Positions 42,527 to 50,825 of a stretch of 64,000 bases of DNA are shown here, piece after piece. The notes under the pieces are model-generated. The model ran no database searches. It was not told where the DNA came from and was given only the letters and a program-made list of their open reading frames with translations. This stretch comes from UBA1447 sp002329225 (GTDB lineage: Bacteria > Bacillota > Clostridia > Oscillospirales > Acutalibacteraceae). Position 1 is the first letter of the stretch. Every line of letters begins with the position of its first letter. Where the stretch lies: the NCBI GenBank assembly GCA_050946835.1, contig JBMNVN010000001.1:310001-374000 (forward strand), given 5' to 3'. The translations under genes were made by a program, and so were the position numbers.

Positions 42527-42661
42527 ATGAAACGGACTTACCAACCCAAAAAGCGCCAAAGACATAGAGTGCACGGCTTTCGCAAAAGAATGGCCGACAG
42601 AAGCGGCCGCAGGATTTTATCCCGCCGCAGGGCAAAAGGCAGAAAGGTTCTGTCTTACTGA
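42527..42661 (+). CDS. rpmH: 50S ribosomal protein L34
   Basis: 44 residues from the ATG with GGAGG 8 nt upstream. The basic sequence MKRTYQPKKRQRHRVHGF and RAKGRKVLS are diagnostic. It begins the conserved rpmH-rnpA-yidD-yidC-jag cluster divergent from dnaA. Confidence 0.98.
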   Translation: MKRTYQPKKRQRHRVHGFRKRMADRSGRRILSRRRAKGRKVLSY

Positions 42662-42718
42662 GTGAATTATTAACCCCGCAATTGTATTAAACTAAACGGG
42701 GCAAACGGATGTAACGTT

Positions 42719-43075
42719 TTGGCTGAAATAATCACTTTAAAACAAAACAGCGATTTTCGCCGTGTTTACGCAAGAGGCAAAGAAGTCATTCATCCCGCGT
42801 TGGTGATTTATGTTTTGAAAAACCGGGCGGGAGTTTGCCGTATAGGCATAACCACCGGAAAAAAAATCGGTTGTGCCGTGGAACGAAACCGATGCCGCAG
42901 GATTATAAAAGAAGCTTACCGTCAAGTAGCGCCCCTGTGCCGCGGCGGGTGGGATTTGGTTTTTGTGGCAAGATACAAAACAAAGCGGCTTACCAGTACC
43001 CGTCTGAGAGAGGTTATGCTTAAACAGCTCAGTTCCTGCGGTGTTATACCCGAAACAAAAACGGGGCAGACGTGA
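42719..43075 (+). CDS. rnpA: Ribonuclease P protein component
   Basis: 118 residues. It assists the RNase P RNA in cutting pre-tRNA 5' leaders. Segments LKQNSDFRRVYARGK, GITTGKKIGCAVERNRCRRIIKEAYR and the LVFVAR strand are typical. The start is TTG with a weak GGATG site. It lies 57 nt after rpmH. The RNase P RNA gene is not in the window. Confidence 0.96.
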   Translation: MAEIITLKQNSDFRRVYARGKEVIHPALVIYVLKNRAGVCRIGITTGKKIGCAVERNRCRRIIKEAYRQVAPLCRGGWDLVFVARYKTKRLTSTRLREVMLKQLSSCGVIPETKTGQT

Positions 43076-43094
43076 GTGCTGCAAGTGACGACTA

Positions 43095-43340
43095 ATGAAA
43101 AGTGCATTTCTTAAACTGATTCGATTTTATCAAAAGCGTATATCGCCTTTTTTGCCTGAAATGTGCAGGTACTATCCCAGTTGTTCCCGGTACGCTTATG
43201 AGGCAATAGAAGTGCACGGTGCCTTCAAGGGAGGCGCCTTGGCTTTGTTGCGCCTTTTGCGATGCAACAGGCTCTTTCCGGGCGGATTTGACCCGGTTCC
43301 GGCAAAAAAAGAAAAGAAAAACGCAGGAGACGCAAAATGA
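43095..43340 (+). CDS. yidD: Membrane protein insertion efficiency factor YidD
   Basis: 81 residues, basic. The conserved core FYQKRISPFLP, CRYYPSCSRYAYEAIEVHGAFKG and LLRCNRLFPGGFDPVP is present. The small membrane-associated protein helps YidC insertion. It overlaps the yidC start by 4 nt. Confidence 0.96.
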   Translation: MKSAFLKLIRFYQKRISPFLPEMCRYYPSCSRYAYEAIEVHGAFKGGALALLRLLRCNRLFPGGFDPVPAKKEKKNAGDAK

Positions 43341-44263
43341 GCGCTATTTATGAGATTTTAGGTGTGCCTTTCGGTTTTGTGCTGAAAGTTATATTTGACA
43401 CTGTAAAAAATTACGGTGTGGCCCTCATTCTTTTTACGCTTTTCGCCAGGCTTTTGATGCTCCCTTCCTCGATTCATCAGCAAAAAGGCACCGCCAAGAC
43501 CCAACGCCTGCAGCCCAAACTCAGGAAGATTCAGGAAAAGTATAAGGGTGACAACCGAAAAATTCAGGAAGAAACGCAGGCCCTGTACCAAAGAGAGGGG
43601 CACAACCCTATGAATGCCGGTTGTCTGCCAATGCTCCTTCAAATGCCGATTATCTTCGGTCTTATCGGCGTAATATACAACCCCTTAACCTATGCACTGC
43701 GTATCCCAAAAGAACATATTGATGCACTTGTTGAAGGCATCAAAGTAATAATGCCGGAATTGGCAAAAAAATCCAATACAATTCAGCTTATTATTATAGA
43801 TAATATTGAAAAACTGCAAGGAGTAGTTCCTGCGGATATTTACGAGCAAATCGCCTCATTTAATTTTACATTTTTGGGGCTGGATTTGGGCCGTCAACCC
43901 GACTTTAAAAAATTCAGCATACTCTGGCTTGTTCCCATCTTATCAGGGATTTCATCCCTTGCTACAAGTTTATTCACATTTTCCAAACAAAAACAAACCA
44001 ATCCCGAGATGGCTAAAAACCCCACAATGGGCTGTATGTCCTTCGGAATGCCTCTATTTTCCACGTATTTTACATTCCTGTTCCCTGTAGGCATAGGTAT
44101 TTACTGGATTGCCTCCAACATTTTCGCCTTTGCCCAAACGGTTATTCTCAGTTTTACACACAGCCCGCAAAAAATGGTCGCCCGTCTTATGATAGAAGAA
44201 ACTATCCAGCGCCGCTCAAAAGAAGCGAACCTGAAACGGGTTGCCGCCAATCAAAAAAAATAA
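43337..44263 (+). CDS. yidC: YidC/Oxa1 membrane protein insertase
   Basis: 308 residues with five predicted transmembrane helices and no long N-terminal periplasmic domain, the Gram-positive form. Conserved parts: FTLFARLLMLPSS with the hydrophilic-groove Arg, KLRKIQEKYKGD, GCLPMLLQMPIIFGL and the last helix GIGIYWIASN. A segment of about 75 residues between helices 2 and 3 is longer than usual. It inserts membrane proteins alone or with SecYEG. Translation is coupled to yidD. Confidence 0.95.
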   Translation: MSAIYEILGVPFGFVLKVIFDTVKNYGVALILFTLFARLLMLPSSIHQQKGTAKTQRLQPKLRKIQEKYKGDNRKIQEETQALYQREGHNPMNAGCLPMLLQMPIIFGLIGVIYNPLTYALRIPKEHIDALVEGIKVIMPELAKKSNTIQLIIIDNIEKLQGVVPADIYEQIASFNFTFLGLDLGRQPDFKKFSILWLVPILSGISSLATSLFTFSKQKQTNPEMAKNPTMGCMSFGMPLFSTYFTFLFPVGIGIYWIASNIFAFAQTVILSFTHSPQKMVARLMIEETIQRRSKEANLKRVAANQKK

Positions 44264-44283
44264 TATGACAGGCAGGTGTCTTT

Positions 44284-45150
44284 ATGTTAAAAGAAGCAAT
44301 CGGTACAGGTACAACATTAGAAGAGGCTAAAACCGAGGCTGTCGCACAGCTTAACGCACCGGAAGATGTCCACGTTTCCATTGAGGTTCTCGAAATTCCG
44401 GTTAAAAAAACTCTGGGGCTCTTCGGAGGAAGTCTTGCTAAAGTCAGAGCTTTCTATGAAGCCCCCGATGAAATTGAGGAGGAGGAGGAGGAAGAGGAAG
44501 AAGAAAAAAATGCGGTTGTTGGTGAAGAAAAAGAGGAAAACCGCAGTTCTGAAGATTTTGCTCCTGTAAGAAACTATGTAAGCGCTATCTTAAAAGGACT
44601 TGGTATTCTTGATGCTGAAATCACAATTCGTGAAACCGGCAGTGCTCTAAACATTCAGCTTGATTGTGGCGATGACTCCCGGGTGGTAATAGGCCGCAAA
44701 GGCGAAACTTTGGACGCAATACAGTACGTCACCAGGCTTTTTGTAGGCAAGAATATGCAAGGTTTCAGGCGAGTCTTGATTAATGCCGACAATTACAGGG
44801 AAAAAAGGGAATCCGCGCTCCGAAATACTGCGCAAAAGAAGGCTGCGCTTGCAAAAAGATTCGGCAAAAACATCAGCTTGGACCCTATGAATCCTTATGA
44901 AAGAAGAATTGTTCACACCGAGGTACAGGAGATTGAGGGAGTTACCTCTTATTCCGTGGGCTCCGACGGAGAACGCAGAGTGATTATTTCTCCGGAAGGC
45001 ACACAACAAAACACAAAGAGGCCAAATCCGACAGGTGAAAGGCTGAGAAGAAGCAGAGCCGGAAAAACAGAGCAAAAGGTTTCCCGTGCCCCCCGTTCGG
45101 ATGTATCTTCCGCTTCCCTTTACGAAAAAATTGAACCCAAAAACGATTAG
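44284..45150 (+). CDS. RNA-binding protein Jag/KhpB
   Basis: 288 residues: Jag-N domain (about 1-55, EAIGTGTTLEEAKTEA, VKKTLGLFGG), a run of Glu (about 62-75), a KH-like domain (about 125-170, SRVVIGRKGETLDAIQYVT), an R3H domain (about 175-240, LDPMNPYERRIVHTEV) and a basic tail. KhpB partners KhpA to bind many RNAs and influences cell elongation. It lies 20 nt after yidC, the usual place. mnmE/mnmG, often next, are missing. Confidence 0.94.
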   Translation: MLKEAIGTGTTLEEAKTEAVAQLNAPEDVHVSIEVLEIPVKKTLGLFGGSLAKVRAFYEAPDEIEEEEEEEEEEKNAVVGEEKEENRSSEDFAPVRNYVSAILKGLGILDAEITIRETGSALNIQLDCGDDSRVVIGRKGETLDAIQYVTRLFVGKNMQGFRRVLINADNYREKRESALRNTAQKKAALAKRFGKNISLDPMNPYERRIVHTEVQEIEGVTSYSVGSDGERRVIISPEGTQQNTKRPNPTGERLRRSRAGKTEQKVSRAPRSDVSSASLYEKIEPKND

Positions 45151-45155
45151 TCAAG

Positions 45156-45180
45156 CCCCGCTTCGGACTAAAAAGCGGGG
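45156..45180 (+). terminator. Possible terminator after jag
   Basis: CCCCGCTT/AAGCGGGG stem with a 9-nt loop. The following sequence is only weakly T-rich, so termination may be partial. Confidence 0.45.
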
Positions 45181-45226
45181 GTCCGCCTTTATTACATAAT
45201 TCTGAAAAACCACGCCGGGGTGCATA

Positions 45227-46630
45227 ATGAAAAACAACCAAACCGATAAAAGCAAGAAGAACGGAAAAGAAGTTTTAATGACCTTGTTTTACGATAAAGT
45301 CAAACCCTTCTTTTTGAACAATAACAAACGCAACTTGAAGATAACAGCCATTGTTGTTGCTGTTGTCTTTTTGTTCGCGGCAATCCACTTGGGAGTTCGA
45401 ATCAACTCGCTTTTACAACAGGTTTCACCTGACGACGGAATTGATTTTCAGAACAAGAATGAAACCTGGGTTGAAGAAACCGACAATTTCGATTTTGACT
45501 CCATGCATGACATAACAAATGCCGCTTCTCTTAATGATTTACTTTATAAATGGGCAAATAACGGCGGAGAAAAAATGTACGGAAAGAACATAATAAATGT
45601 GATGCTTTTCGGAACGGACAACTATTCAAAGCCCGGACATAATGACCCCGCCCGCAGCGGTTCCCGTTCAGATACAATGATGCTTGTCTCTTTAAATAAA
45701 ACAACCAAAAAAATTAATATAGTATCCATTATGCGGGACAGCTATACCTACATGAATATTGACGGACAAAAGCGCTTTTTTAAAATAAATGCCGCCTACG
45801 GTTGGGGCGGGCCGGGAACGGTAGTTAAGATTATAGAAGACAATTACAAAATTGCAATTGATAAATATGTTTGTGTCGACTTTGATACCTTCCCCGATAT
45901 TATCGATATGCTCGGCGGAGTCACTGTGGAAGTGCTGCCTCACGAGGCAAGATATATGAACCGCGGCTACGGTTTTTCCATATCCCCGGGGGAGGCTGTA
46001 GTCCTTAATGGCGAAGAAGCTCTGGTTTTCAGCCGTATACGCGCCTTGGATGCGGACGGAGATGTAAGCCGGACCAGGCGGCAGAGAGCCGTTATTATGG
46101 CTATTATAAAAAAGGCTCAAGAGGCTTCAGCCTCGGATTTTAACGCTACGTTGGATGTGATTTTCCCCAATATCCGCACCAACTACAGCAAGTCTGAAAT
46201 TCTCAAGCTCGGAACACAGGCTTTGGCACAGGGCTGGGCGGACTACGAAATTGTTCAGGTTACCAGCCCTGCGGAAGAAAATCGTTCCAGCGCCACCATT
46301 AACACTCATTGGGTTTGGGTTGTGGACTATCCGGCTGAAGCGCACGGTATTCAAATGATGCTTTACGGAACCTCAAATATAGACCTTGAACCGGGCAGAG
46401 TAAACCCGTCAAAGTACCTGATTCCGAGAAAGCCGGTGACAACAACCACAACCGAGCCCGAAGGAATTGACACTAACGACTCAAATAAAAACGATGAAAC
46501 ATCTAATTCCGAAACAAAGAAACCGACTATACCGTTTATTGATATTATACCCACCATACCGGCTAAAACTGAAGCAACCGATCCGGCCGAAACGCAAGCG
46601 GGAGACACGGTTCCGGATATTGAGGATTAA
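45227..46630 (+). CDS. LytR-CpsA-Psr family wall-polymer ligase
   Basis: 467 residues. A basic cytoplasmic tail and one transmembrane helix (about 38-60) precede an LCP catalytic domain. Conserved Arg/Asp are in SRSDTMMLVSL, SIMRDSYTYM, and SRTRRQRAVIMAII. The family moves teichoic acids, capsule or glycans from lipid carriers to peptidoglycan on the outer surface. The C-terminus is a disordered Thr/Pro/Glu-rich tail of about 70 residues. It follows the rpmH-jag cluster by 76 nt and ends at a strong terminator. Confidence 0.93.
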   Translation: MKNNQTDKSKKNGKEVLMTLFYDKVKPFFLNNNKRNLKITAIVVAVVFLFAAIHLGVRINSLLQQVSPDDGIDFQNKNETWVEETDNFDFDSMHDITNAASLNDLLYKWANNGGEKMYGKNIINVMLFGTDNYSKPGHNDPARSGSRSDTMMLVSLNKTTKKINIVSIMRDSYTYMNIDGQKRFFKINAAYGWGGPGTVVKIIEDNYKIAIDKYVCVDFDTFPDIIDMLGGVTVEVLPHEARYMNRGYGFSISPGEAVVLNGEEALVFSRIRALDADGDVSRTRRQRAVIMAIIKKAQEASASDFNATLDVIFPNIRTNYSKSEILKLGTQALAQGWADYEIVQVTSPAEENRSSATINTHWVWVVDYPAEAHGIQMMLYGTSNIDLEPGRVNPSKYLIPRKPVTTTTTEPEGIDTNDSNKNDETSNSETKKPTIPFIDIIPTIPAKTEATDPAETQAGDTVPDIED

Positions 46631-46651
46631 TAAATTCATGTTTTTTATAAA

Positions 46652-46680
46652 AAAAGCAACCTCAGAGGGTTGCTTTTTTG
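46652..46680. terminator. Bidirectional intrinsic terminator
   Basis: AAAAGCAACC/GGTTGCTTTT-type stem with a short loop, flanked by A and T runs on both sides, between the convergent LCP and GDPD-like genes. Confidence 0.9.
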
Positions 46681-46689
46681 TTTGTCAAA

Positions 46690-47553
46690 TCATCCCGGAT
46701 ATATGCTGTCGGTAAAAAACACCCGGGTGCCGTAATCATAAAACTTTTTGAGTTTTTTAGGGGAGTCAATATTGTCACCGGCTAAGGCAAGTCCCGCGTC
46801 TTTTATTCTTTCCGCCTGTTTATCCGTGATACCCCTTGAGCTGACTACTCCCATACCGCCGTTAAGTTTTAACCAATCCAAATCCTTTTTTCCGGGGCTG
46901 TCATTTTCAAACCAAATTTCCGTCTCCGGGGATAATTGTCTGACAATCTCAAGAACCTGCTTATCCGGGGAGACAATCGTAAAGCCCTCCCTCCCCAATT
47001 CCGTGAAAAGATTCACTAACCTGCTTAACCCCTGTTCGTCGGATTTTTCAACCCGAATAAAAGCATTCAGGTTTAAACTTCTGCATAAAAGCAGACTGTC
47101 TTCAAGAGTCGGTATTTTTGTGTCGGGATAATTAGCTATGTTGGCACCGTTATTAATTGTAAACATGAGTATTTCATAGTAGGTCAGCTTGCTTACTTTA
47201 CCCCATCCGTCGGTCATTCTGTTAATTTTTTCGTCTCTGAGAAGAACCCAGATTCCGTCACGTGTTTCCCGCACATCAAAACTGACTGCGGCAAAGCCTT
47301 CCGCCGCCGCCAATTCAATCGATTGCAAGGTGTTTTCCGGTGCTTGTGCACAGAGTCCTCTTTTTGCAACCGGCATGATTTCATAGGGACTGATATCGGG
47401 AATAATCTGAGAAAAGCGAATTATCTGCTCCGATGATTTTTCCCCGTCGTTTCGGTTAAAATTTTTAACGGCAATTAAGACTGCCGCCAACGCAATTGCT
47501 GCTAAAACGGCAACTACTATAATAACGATTGTTTTTCTTTTTTTTATAGCCAT
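46690..47553 (-). CDS. Membrane-anchored GDPD-fold protein lacking catalytic residues
   Basis: 287 residues. One N-terminal transmembrane helix (about 8-29) leads to an extracytoplasmic glycerophosphodiester phosphodiesterase-like barrel. The family motif HRG...PENT reads KRGLCAQAPENT: Lys64 replaces the catalytic His. The ExD metal pair is SFD (Ser91) and the second catalytic His is Arg106 (LLRDE). Glu73 and Asp93 are kept. Both general acid/base histidines are thus lost and normal diesterase activity is unlikely. It may bind lipid or teichoic-acid headgroups instead. GAGAGG precedes the ATG. Confidence 0.82.
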   Translation of the reverse strand: MAIKKRKTIVIIVVAVLAAIALAAVLIAVKNFNRNDGEKSSEQIIRFSQIIPDISPYEIMPVAKRGLCAQAPENTLQSIELAAAEGFAAVSFDVRETRDGIWVLLRDEKINRMTDGWGKVSKLTYYEILMFTINNGANIANYPDTKIPTLEDSLLLCRSLNLNAFIRVEKSDEQGLSRLVNLFTELGREGFTIVSPDKQVLEIVRQLSPETEIWFENDSPGKKDLDWLKLNGGMGVVSSRGITDKQAERIKDAGLALAGDNIDSPKKLKKFYDYGTRVFFTDSIYPG

Positions 47554-47563
47554 TTTTGTCCTC

Positions 47564-47824
47564 TCAAGATTTTTTTCTGTGCAGTTTTATGCGGGTCTGT
47601 CCTAAATTGAGTGGGTCCGGCTCAGTAGCGGCAATGCGCTCGGTTTTCAGTTCCTTGAGCATCTCTTTAAGCGCCTGTCCCCGGCTGTAACCGTGAATAA
47701 CAACAATCTCCTCAATATCGGCACCGCAGGATTCGGACAGGCTTTCCAGGCGAAATCTTGCCTGCTCTACCCTCATTCCGTGGATATCAATAATCAGCCT
47801 GTTTGATTCCCGTCTCGTTTTCAT
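47564..47824 (-). CDS. Small Smr-domain protein
   Basis: 86 residues from the ATG with GGAAAGG upstream. It consists of one Smr domain: IDIHGMRVEQARFRLE with the LDxH-like motif and VIHGYSRGQALKEM with the HGxG-like loop (here HGYSRG). Smr domains of MutS2 nick DNA or cleave mRNA on collided ribosomes; stand-alone versions are common but poorly studied. It precedes the GDPD-like gene by 10 nt in one transcript. Confidence 0.82.
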   Translation of the reverse strand: MKTRRESNRLIIDIHGMRVEQARFRLESLSESCGADIEEIVVIHGYSRGQALKEMLKELKTERIAATEPDPLNLGQTRIKLHRKKS

Positions 47825-47928
47825 TATTTTGCCTTTCCGCTTACAACAATCAGCAAGCAATTACAAGTATATAAGATTGAACGGCAAAAGTAAATCGGCA
47901 CAAGCTTATGATTAATCGGCTTTTTTTC

Positions 47929-47957
47929 TTTACATTAAAGTGTTTGTATGCTATAAT
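47929..47957 (+). promoter_or_regulatory. Promoter of rpsO
   Basis: TTTACA, 17-nt spacer, perfect TATAAT, about 100 nt before rpsO. Confidence 0.78.
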
Positions 47958-47973
47958 TCCGTTCGCATTGCCC

Positions 47974-47995
47974 TTTACTCGGAAAGTGGAGTAAA
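47974..47995 (+). promoter_or_regulatory. Hairpin in the rpsO 5' leader (possible S15 control site)
   Basis: A perfect 7-bp TTTACTC/GAGTAAA stem with an 8-nt loop lies in the 100-nt leader between the promoter and rpsO. S15 represses its own mRNA through leader structures in several bacteria; whether this is one is inference. Confidence 0.45.
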
Positions 47996-48058
47996 CCCTA
48001 TGCGGTGTTCACCTGCCTTTTTCTGGGTTCACGGGTAAATAATAAATGAGGTGAAGAA

Positions 48059-48322
48059 ATGACAAACGAAGAAAAAACCGCTATCATGCAGGAATATGCC
48101 CTGCATGAAGGAGACACCGGTTCCCCCGAGGTTCAGATTGCCGTTTTAACAAAACGCATCAATGACCTTACCGAGCACCTGAAAGTCCATACCAGAGATC
48201 ACCATTCACGCAGAGGTCTTTTGAAGATGGTCGGTCACAGAAGGAACCTGCTCAATTATCTGCAAAGCTGTGATGTTGAGCGCTACCGCACAATTATCGC
48301 CAAACTAGGAATCCGTAAGTAA
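48059..48322 (+). CDS. rpsO: 30S ribosomal protein S15
   Basis: 87 residues. Segments GDTGSPEVQIAVLTKRI, HLKVHTRDHHSRRGLLKMVGHRRNLLNYL are diagnostic; it binds the central domain of 16S rRNA. GAGGTG precedes the ATG. A hairpin separates it from pnp, the order conserved in many bacteria. Confidence 0.98.
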   Translation: MTNEEKTAIMQEYALHEGDTGSPEVQIAVLTKRINDLTEHLKVHTRDHHSRRGLLKMVGHRRNLLNYLQSCDVERYRTIIAKLGIRK

Positions 48323-48330
48323 CCCCTTTA

Positions 48331-48359
48331 AGAGCAGGCAGGATTAACCTGCCTGCTCT
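48331..48359 (+). terminator. Hairpin between rpsO and pnp (partial terminator or RNase III site)
   Basis: A perfect 12-bp stem AGAGCAGGCAGG/CCTGCCTGCTCT with an ATTAA loop, followed by CTTGTC rather than a T run. In E. coli a processing hairpin occupies the same place. Confidence 0.6.
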
Positions 48360-48529
48360 CTTGTCATTACCGCACTGCTTATCTCCCTTAATCACACATC
48401 CAACAGGCCAAAAACCGGTTTTAGCAGTGAATCGGCAGTTTGAATTGTCAAAGTGCGGATTTATTGCTAAGTCCGGGCGGCCTGAGGAAATATTATAATA
48501 CGCCGTTATACGGCGGGAAAGAGAAGAAT

Positions 48530-50722
48530 ATGTTTGAAGACTACAAAACCTTTGAAACCACAATCGGCGGCCGCCCCTTTGTGGTAGAAGTCGGCAAAAT
48601 GGCTCAGCTTGCCGGAGGCTCCTGCCTTGCTCGCTACGGAGAGACGGAGGTGCTTTGCACCGCCACAATGGCCCCGAAGCCCCGAGAAGGGGTAGATTAC
48701 TTTCCCCTTTCGGTAGATTTTGAAGAAAAGCTTTATTCCGTGGGCAAAATTCCCGGTTCCTTTCAACGCAGGGAGGGCAGAGCCAGTGAAAAAGCCATCC
48801 TCGCCTCACGGGTTATTGACAGGCCCATTCGCCCCTTGTTCCCAAAAGATATGCGCAACGATGTAAGCGTTGTTGCTACGGTTATGTCCGTTGATCCGGA
48901 CTGTGCCCCCGAAATTACTGCAATGCTCGGTGTTTCCGTTGCCGTTTCCATATCCGAAATCCCCTGGAACGGCCCCGTTTCCGGCGTTTCGGTGGGACTT
49001 ATCGACGGCGAATTTATAATCAACCCCAACGCTGAAGAAAGAGAACTTTCGGAAATGGCCGTTACAGTTGCTTCCACCGCCGATTTGGTGGCCATGATTG
49101 AGGCCGCAGCCAATGAGGTCGATGAAGATACAATGCTCAAAGGCATCCTGTTCGGTCATGAAGAGAATAAAAAGCTTGTCGCCTTTATTGACGAAATCCG
49201 CTCCGCAGTGGGTAAAGAGAAAGTTGACTTCCCTTCCAATGACCCTGAACCCGCCATGTACGAAGCTATTGAGACCTTTTGTATTGACGATATACGTTTG
49301 GCATTGGATACCGATGACAAGCGGATACGTGACGAAAGGTTGCAGCCGATTTATGAGGCGGTTCATGCGGAATTTGACGAAAAATATCCGGACATGGAGT
49401 TTAAGATTGACGAGTGCCTGTACCTGGTGCAGAAGCAGGTTGTCCGCCGCTGGCTATTGGACGAAGGCAAACGTGTAGACGGACGCGGTATTGACGAAAT
49501 AAGGCCCCTTAATGCGGAAGTCGATTTGCTTTCAAGAGTTCACGGTTCCGGTATGTTTACCAGAGGACAAACCCAAGTGCTTACCGTCACCACCTTAGGT
49601 TCCGTAAGTGATTCTCAAAAGCTTGACGGCATTGATGAAGAAGAAAACAAGCGCTACATGCATCACTACAACTTCCCCTCATACTCCGTGGGTGAAACAA
49701 AGCCCTCCAGAGGACCCGGCAGGCGGGAAATCGGCCACGGCGCTCTGGCGGAAAAGGCTTTACTGCCTGTGATTCCCTCCGTAGAAGACTTCCCCTATAG
49801 CTTACGCCTTGTTTCAGAGGTTCTGTCCTCAAACGGTTCCACCTCTCAAGGTGCGGTTTGTGCATCCACCCTTTCCCTCATGGCGGCAGGTGTGCCCATA
49901 AAGGCTCCTGTAGCCGGTATATCCTGCGGGCTTATAACCGAAGGTGACCGTTTTATGACCATGGTGGATATTCAAGGTTTGGAAGACTTTTTCGGCGACA
50001 TGGACTTTAAAGTTGCCGGCACCCATAACGGTATAACCGCCATTCAGATGGATTTGAAAATTGACGGTCTAACCGAAGCTATTATTAAAGAGGCTTTGGA
50101 AAAAACCCGAAAGGCACGGCTGACTATCCTTGATGATGTTATGCTTAAATGTATCCCCGCTCCCAGAGAAGAGCTCTCCAAATATGCACCCAAAATGCTC
50201 ACCGTAAAAATCCCCGTGGACAAAATCAGTGACGTTATCGGTAAACAAGGCAAGGTTATTCAAAAAATCTGTGCCGAGTGCAACTGCAAAATCGATGTGG
50301 AAGAAGACGGCACTATTTTCATTTCCTCCTTGGATATGGACGATGCCGAGCGCGCATTGCTTATGATTAATACCATTGCCATGGATCCGGAGGTCGGTTC
50401 CATTTACAAGGGCATTGTAACCCGTTTAATGGACTTTGGTGCCTTTGTTGAAATTGCACCGGGCAAAGAAGGCTTGGTTCACATAAGCCACCTGGATGTT
50501 AAGCGCACTGAAAAGGTGGAAGATGTTGTGCAGGTCGGCGATGAAGTTATAGTGAAAGTCCGCGAGATAGACGAACAGGGAAGGCTGAACCTTTCACGCA
50601 GAGATGCTCTGATTGAAGTGGAAGGCTTGACACCGGAAAACAATGTATCCGATACCGGACGCCGCCCCCAAAAGCCGCGCAGAGATTTTAACCGTGACGG
50701 CAGACCGCCCCGCAAAAATTAA
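48530..50722 (+). CDS. pnp: Polyribonucleotide nucleotidyltransferase
   Basis: 730 residues from the ATG of MFEDYKTFETTIGG; the frame extends 30 codons upstream without similarity. Two RNase PH domains flank a helical domain, then a KH domain (about 570-610, DVIGKQGKVIQKI) and an S1 domain (about 630-695, GSIYKGIVTRLMDFGAFVEIAPGKEGLVHIS). It degrades RNA phosphorolytically from the 3' end. It follows rpsO and may be transcribed with it. The C-terminus is Arg/Pro/Asp-rich. Confidence 0.98.
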   Translation: MFEDYKTFETTIGGRPFVVEVGKMAQLAGGSCLARYGETEVLCTATMAPKPREGVDYFPLSVDFEEKLYSVGKIPGSFQRREGRASEKAILASRVIDRPIRPLFPKDMRNDVSVVATVMSVDPDCAPEITAMLGVSVAVSISEIPWNGPVSGVSVGLIDGEFIINPNAEERELSEMAVTVASTADLVAMIEAAANEVDEDTMLKGILFGHEENKKLVAFIDEIRSAVGKEKVDFPSNDPEPAMYEAIETFCIDDIRLALDTDDKRIRDERLQPIYEAVHAEFDEKYPDMEFKIDECLYLVQKQVVRRWLLDEGKRVDGRGIDEIRPLNAEVDLLSRVHGSGMFTRGQTQVLTVTTLGSVSDSQKLDGIDEEENKRYMHHYNFPSYSVGETKPSRGPGRREIGHGALAEKALLPVIPSVEDFPYSLRLVSEVLSSNGSTSQGAVCASTLSLMAAGVPIKAPVAGISCGLITEGDRFMTMVDIQGLEDFFGDMDFKVAGTHNGITAIQMDLKIDGLTEAIIKEALEKTRKARLTILDDVMLKCIPAPREELSKYAPKMLTVKIPVDKISDVIGKQGKVIQKICAECNCKIDVEEDGTIFISSLDMDDAERALLMINTIAMDPEVGSIYKGIVTRLMDFGAFVEIAPGKEGLVHISHLDVKRTEKVEDVVQVGDEVIVKVREIDEQGRLNLSRRDALIEVEGLTPENNVSDTGRRPQKPRRDFNRDGRPPRKN

Positions 50723-50764
50723 TCCTTATAAAACAGCAGACTCTACTAAAACTAAACATGTAAT

Positions 50765-50803
50765 AATCCGCCCCGAACTCAAAAAGTTCGGGGCGGATTT
50801 TCA
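50765..50803. terminator. Intrinsic terminator between pnp and the FtsX-type permease
   Basis: A perfect 15-bp stem AATCCGCCCCGAACT with its complement and a 5-nt A-rich loop, followed by a short T tract on both strands. Confidence 0.85.
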
Positions 50804-50825
50804 TCTGCACCTGCATAAAAGGATA

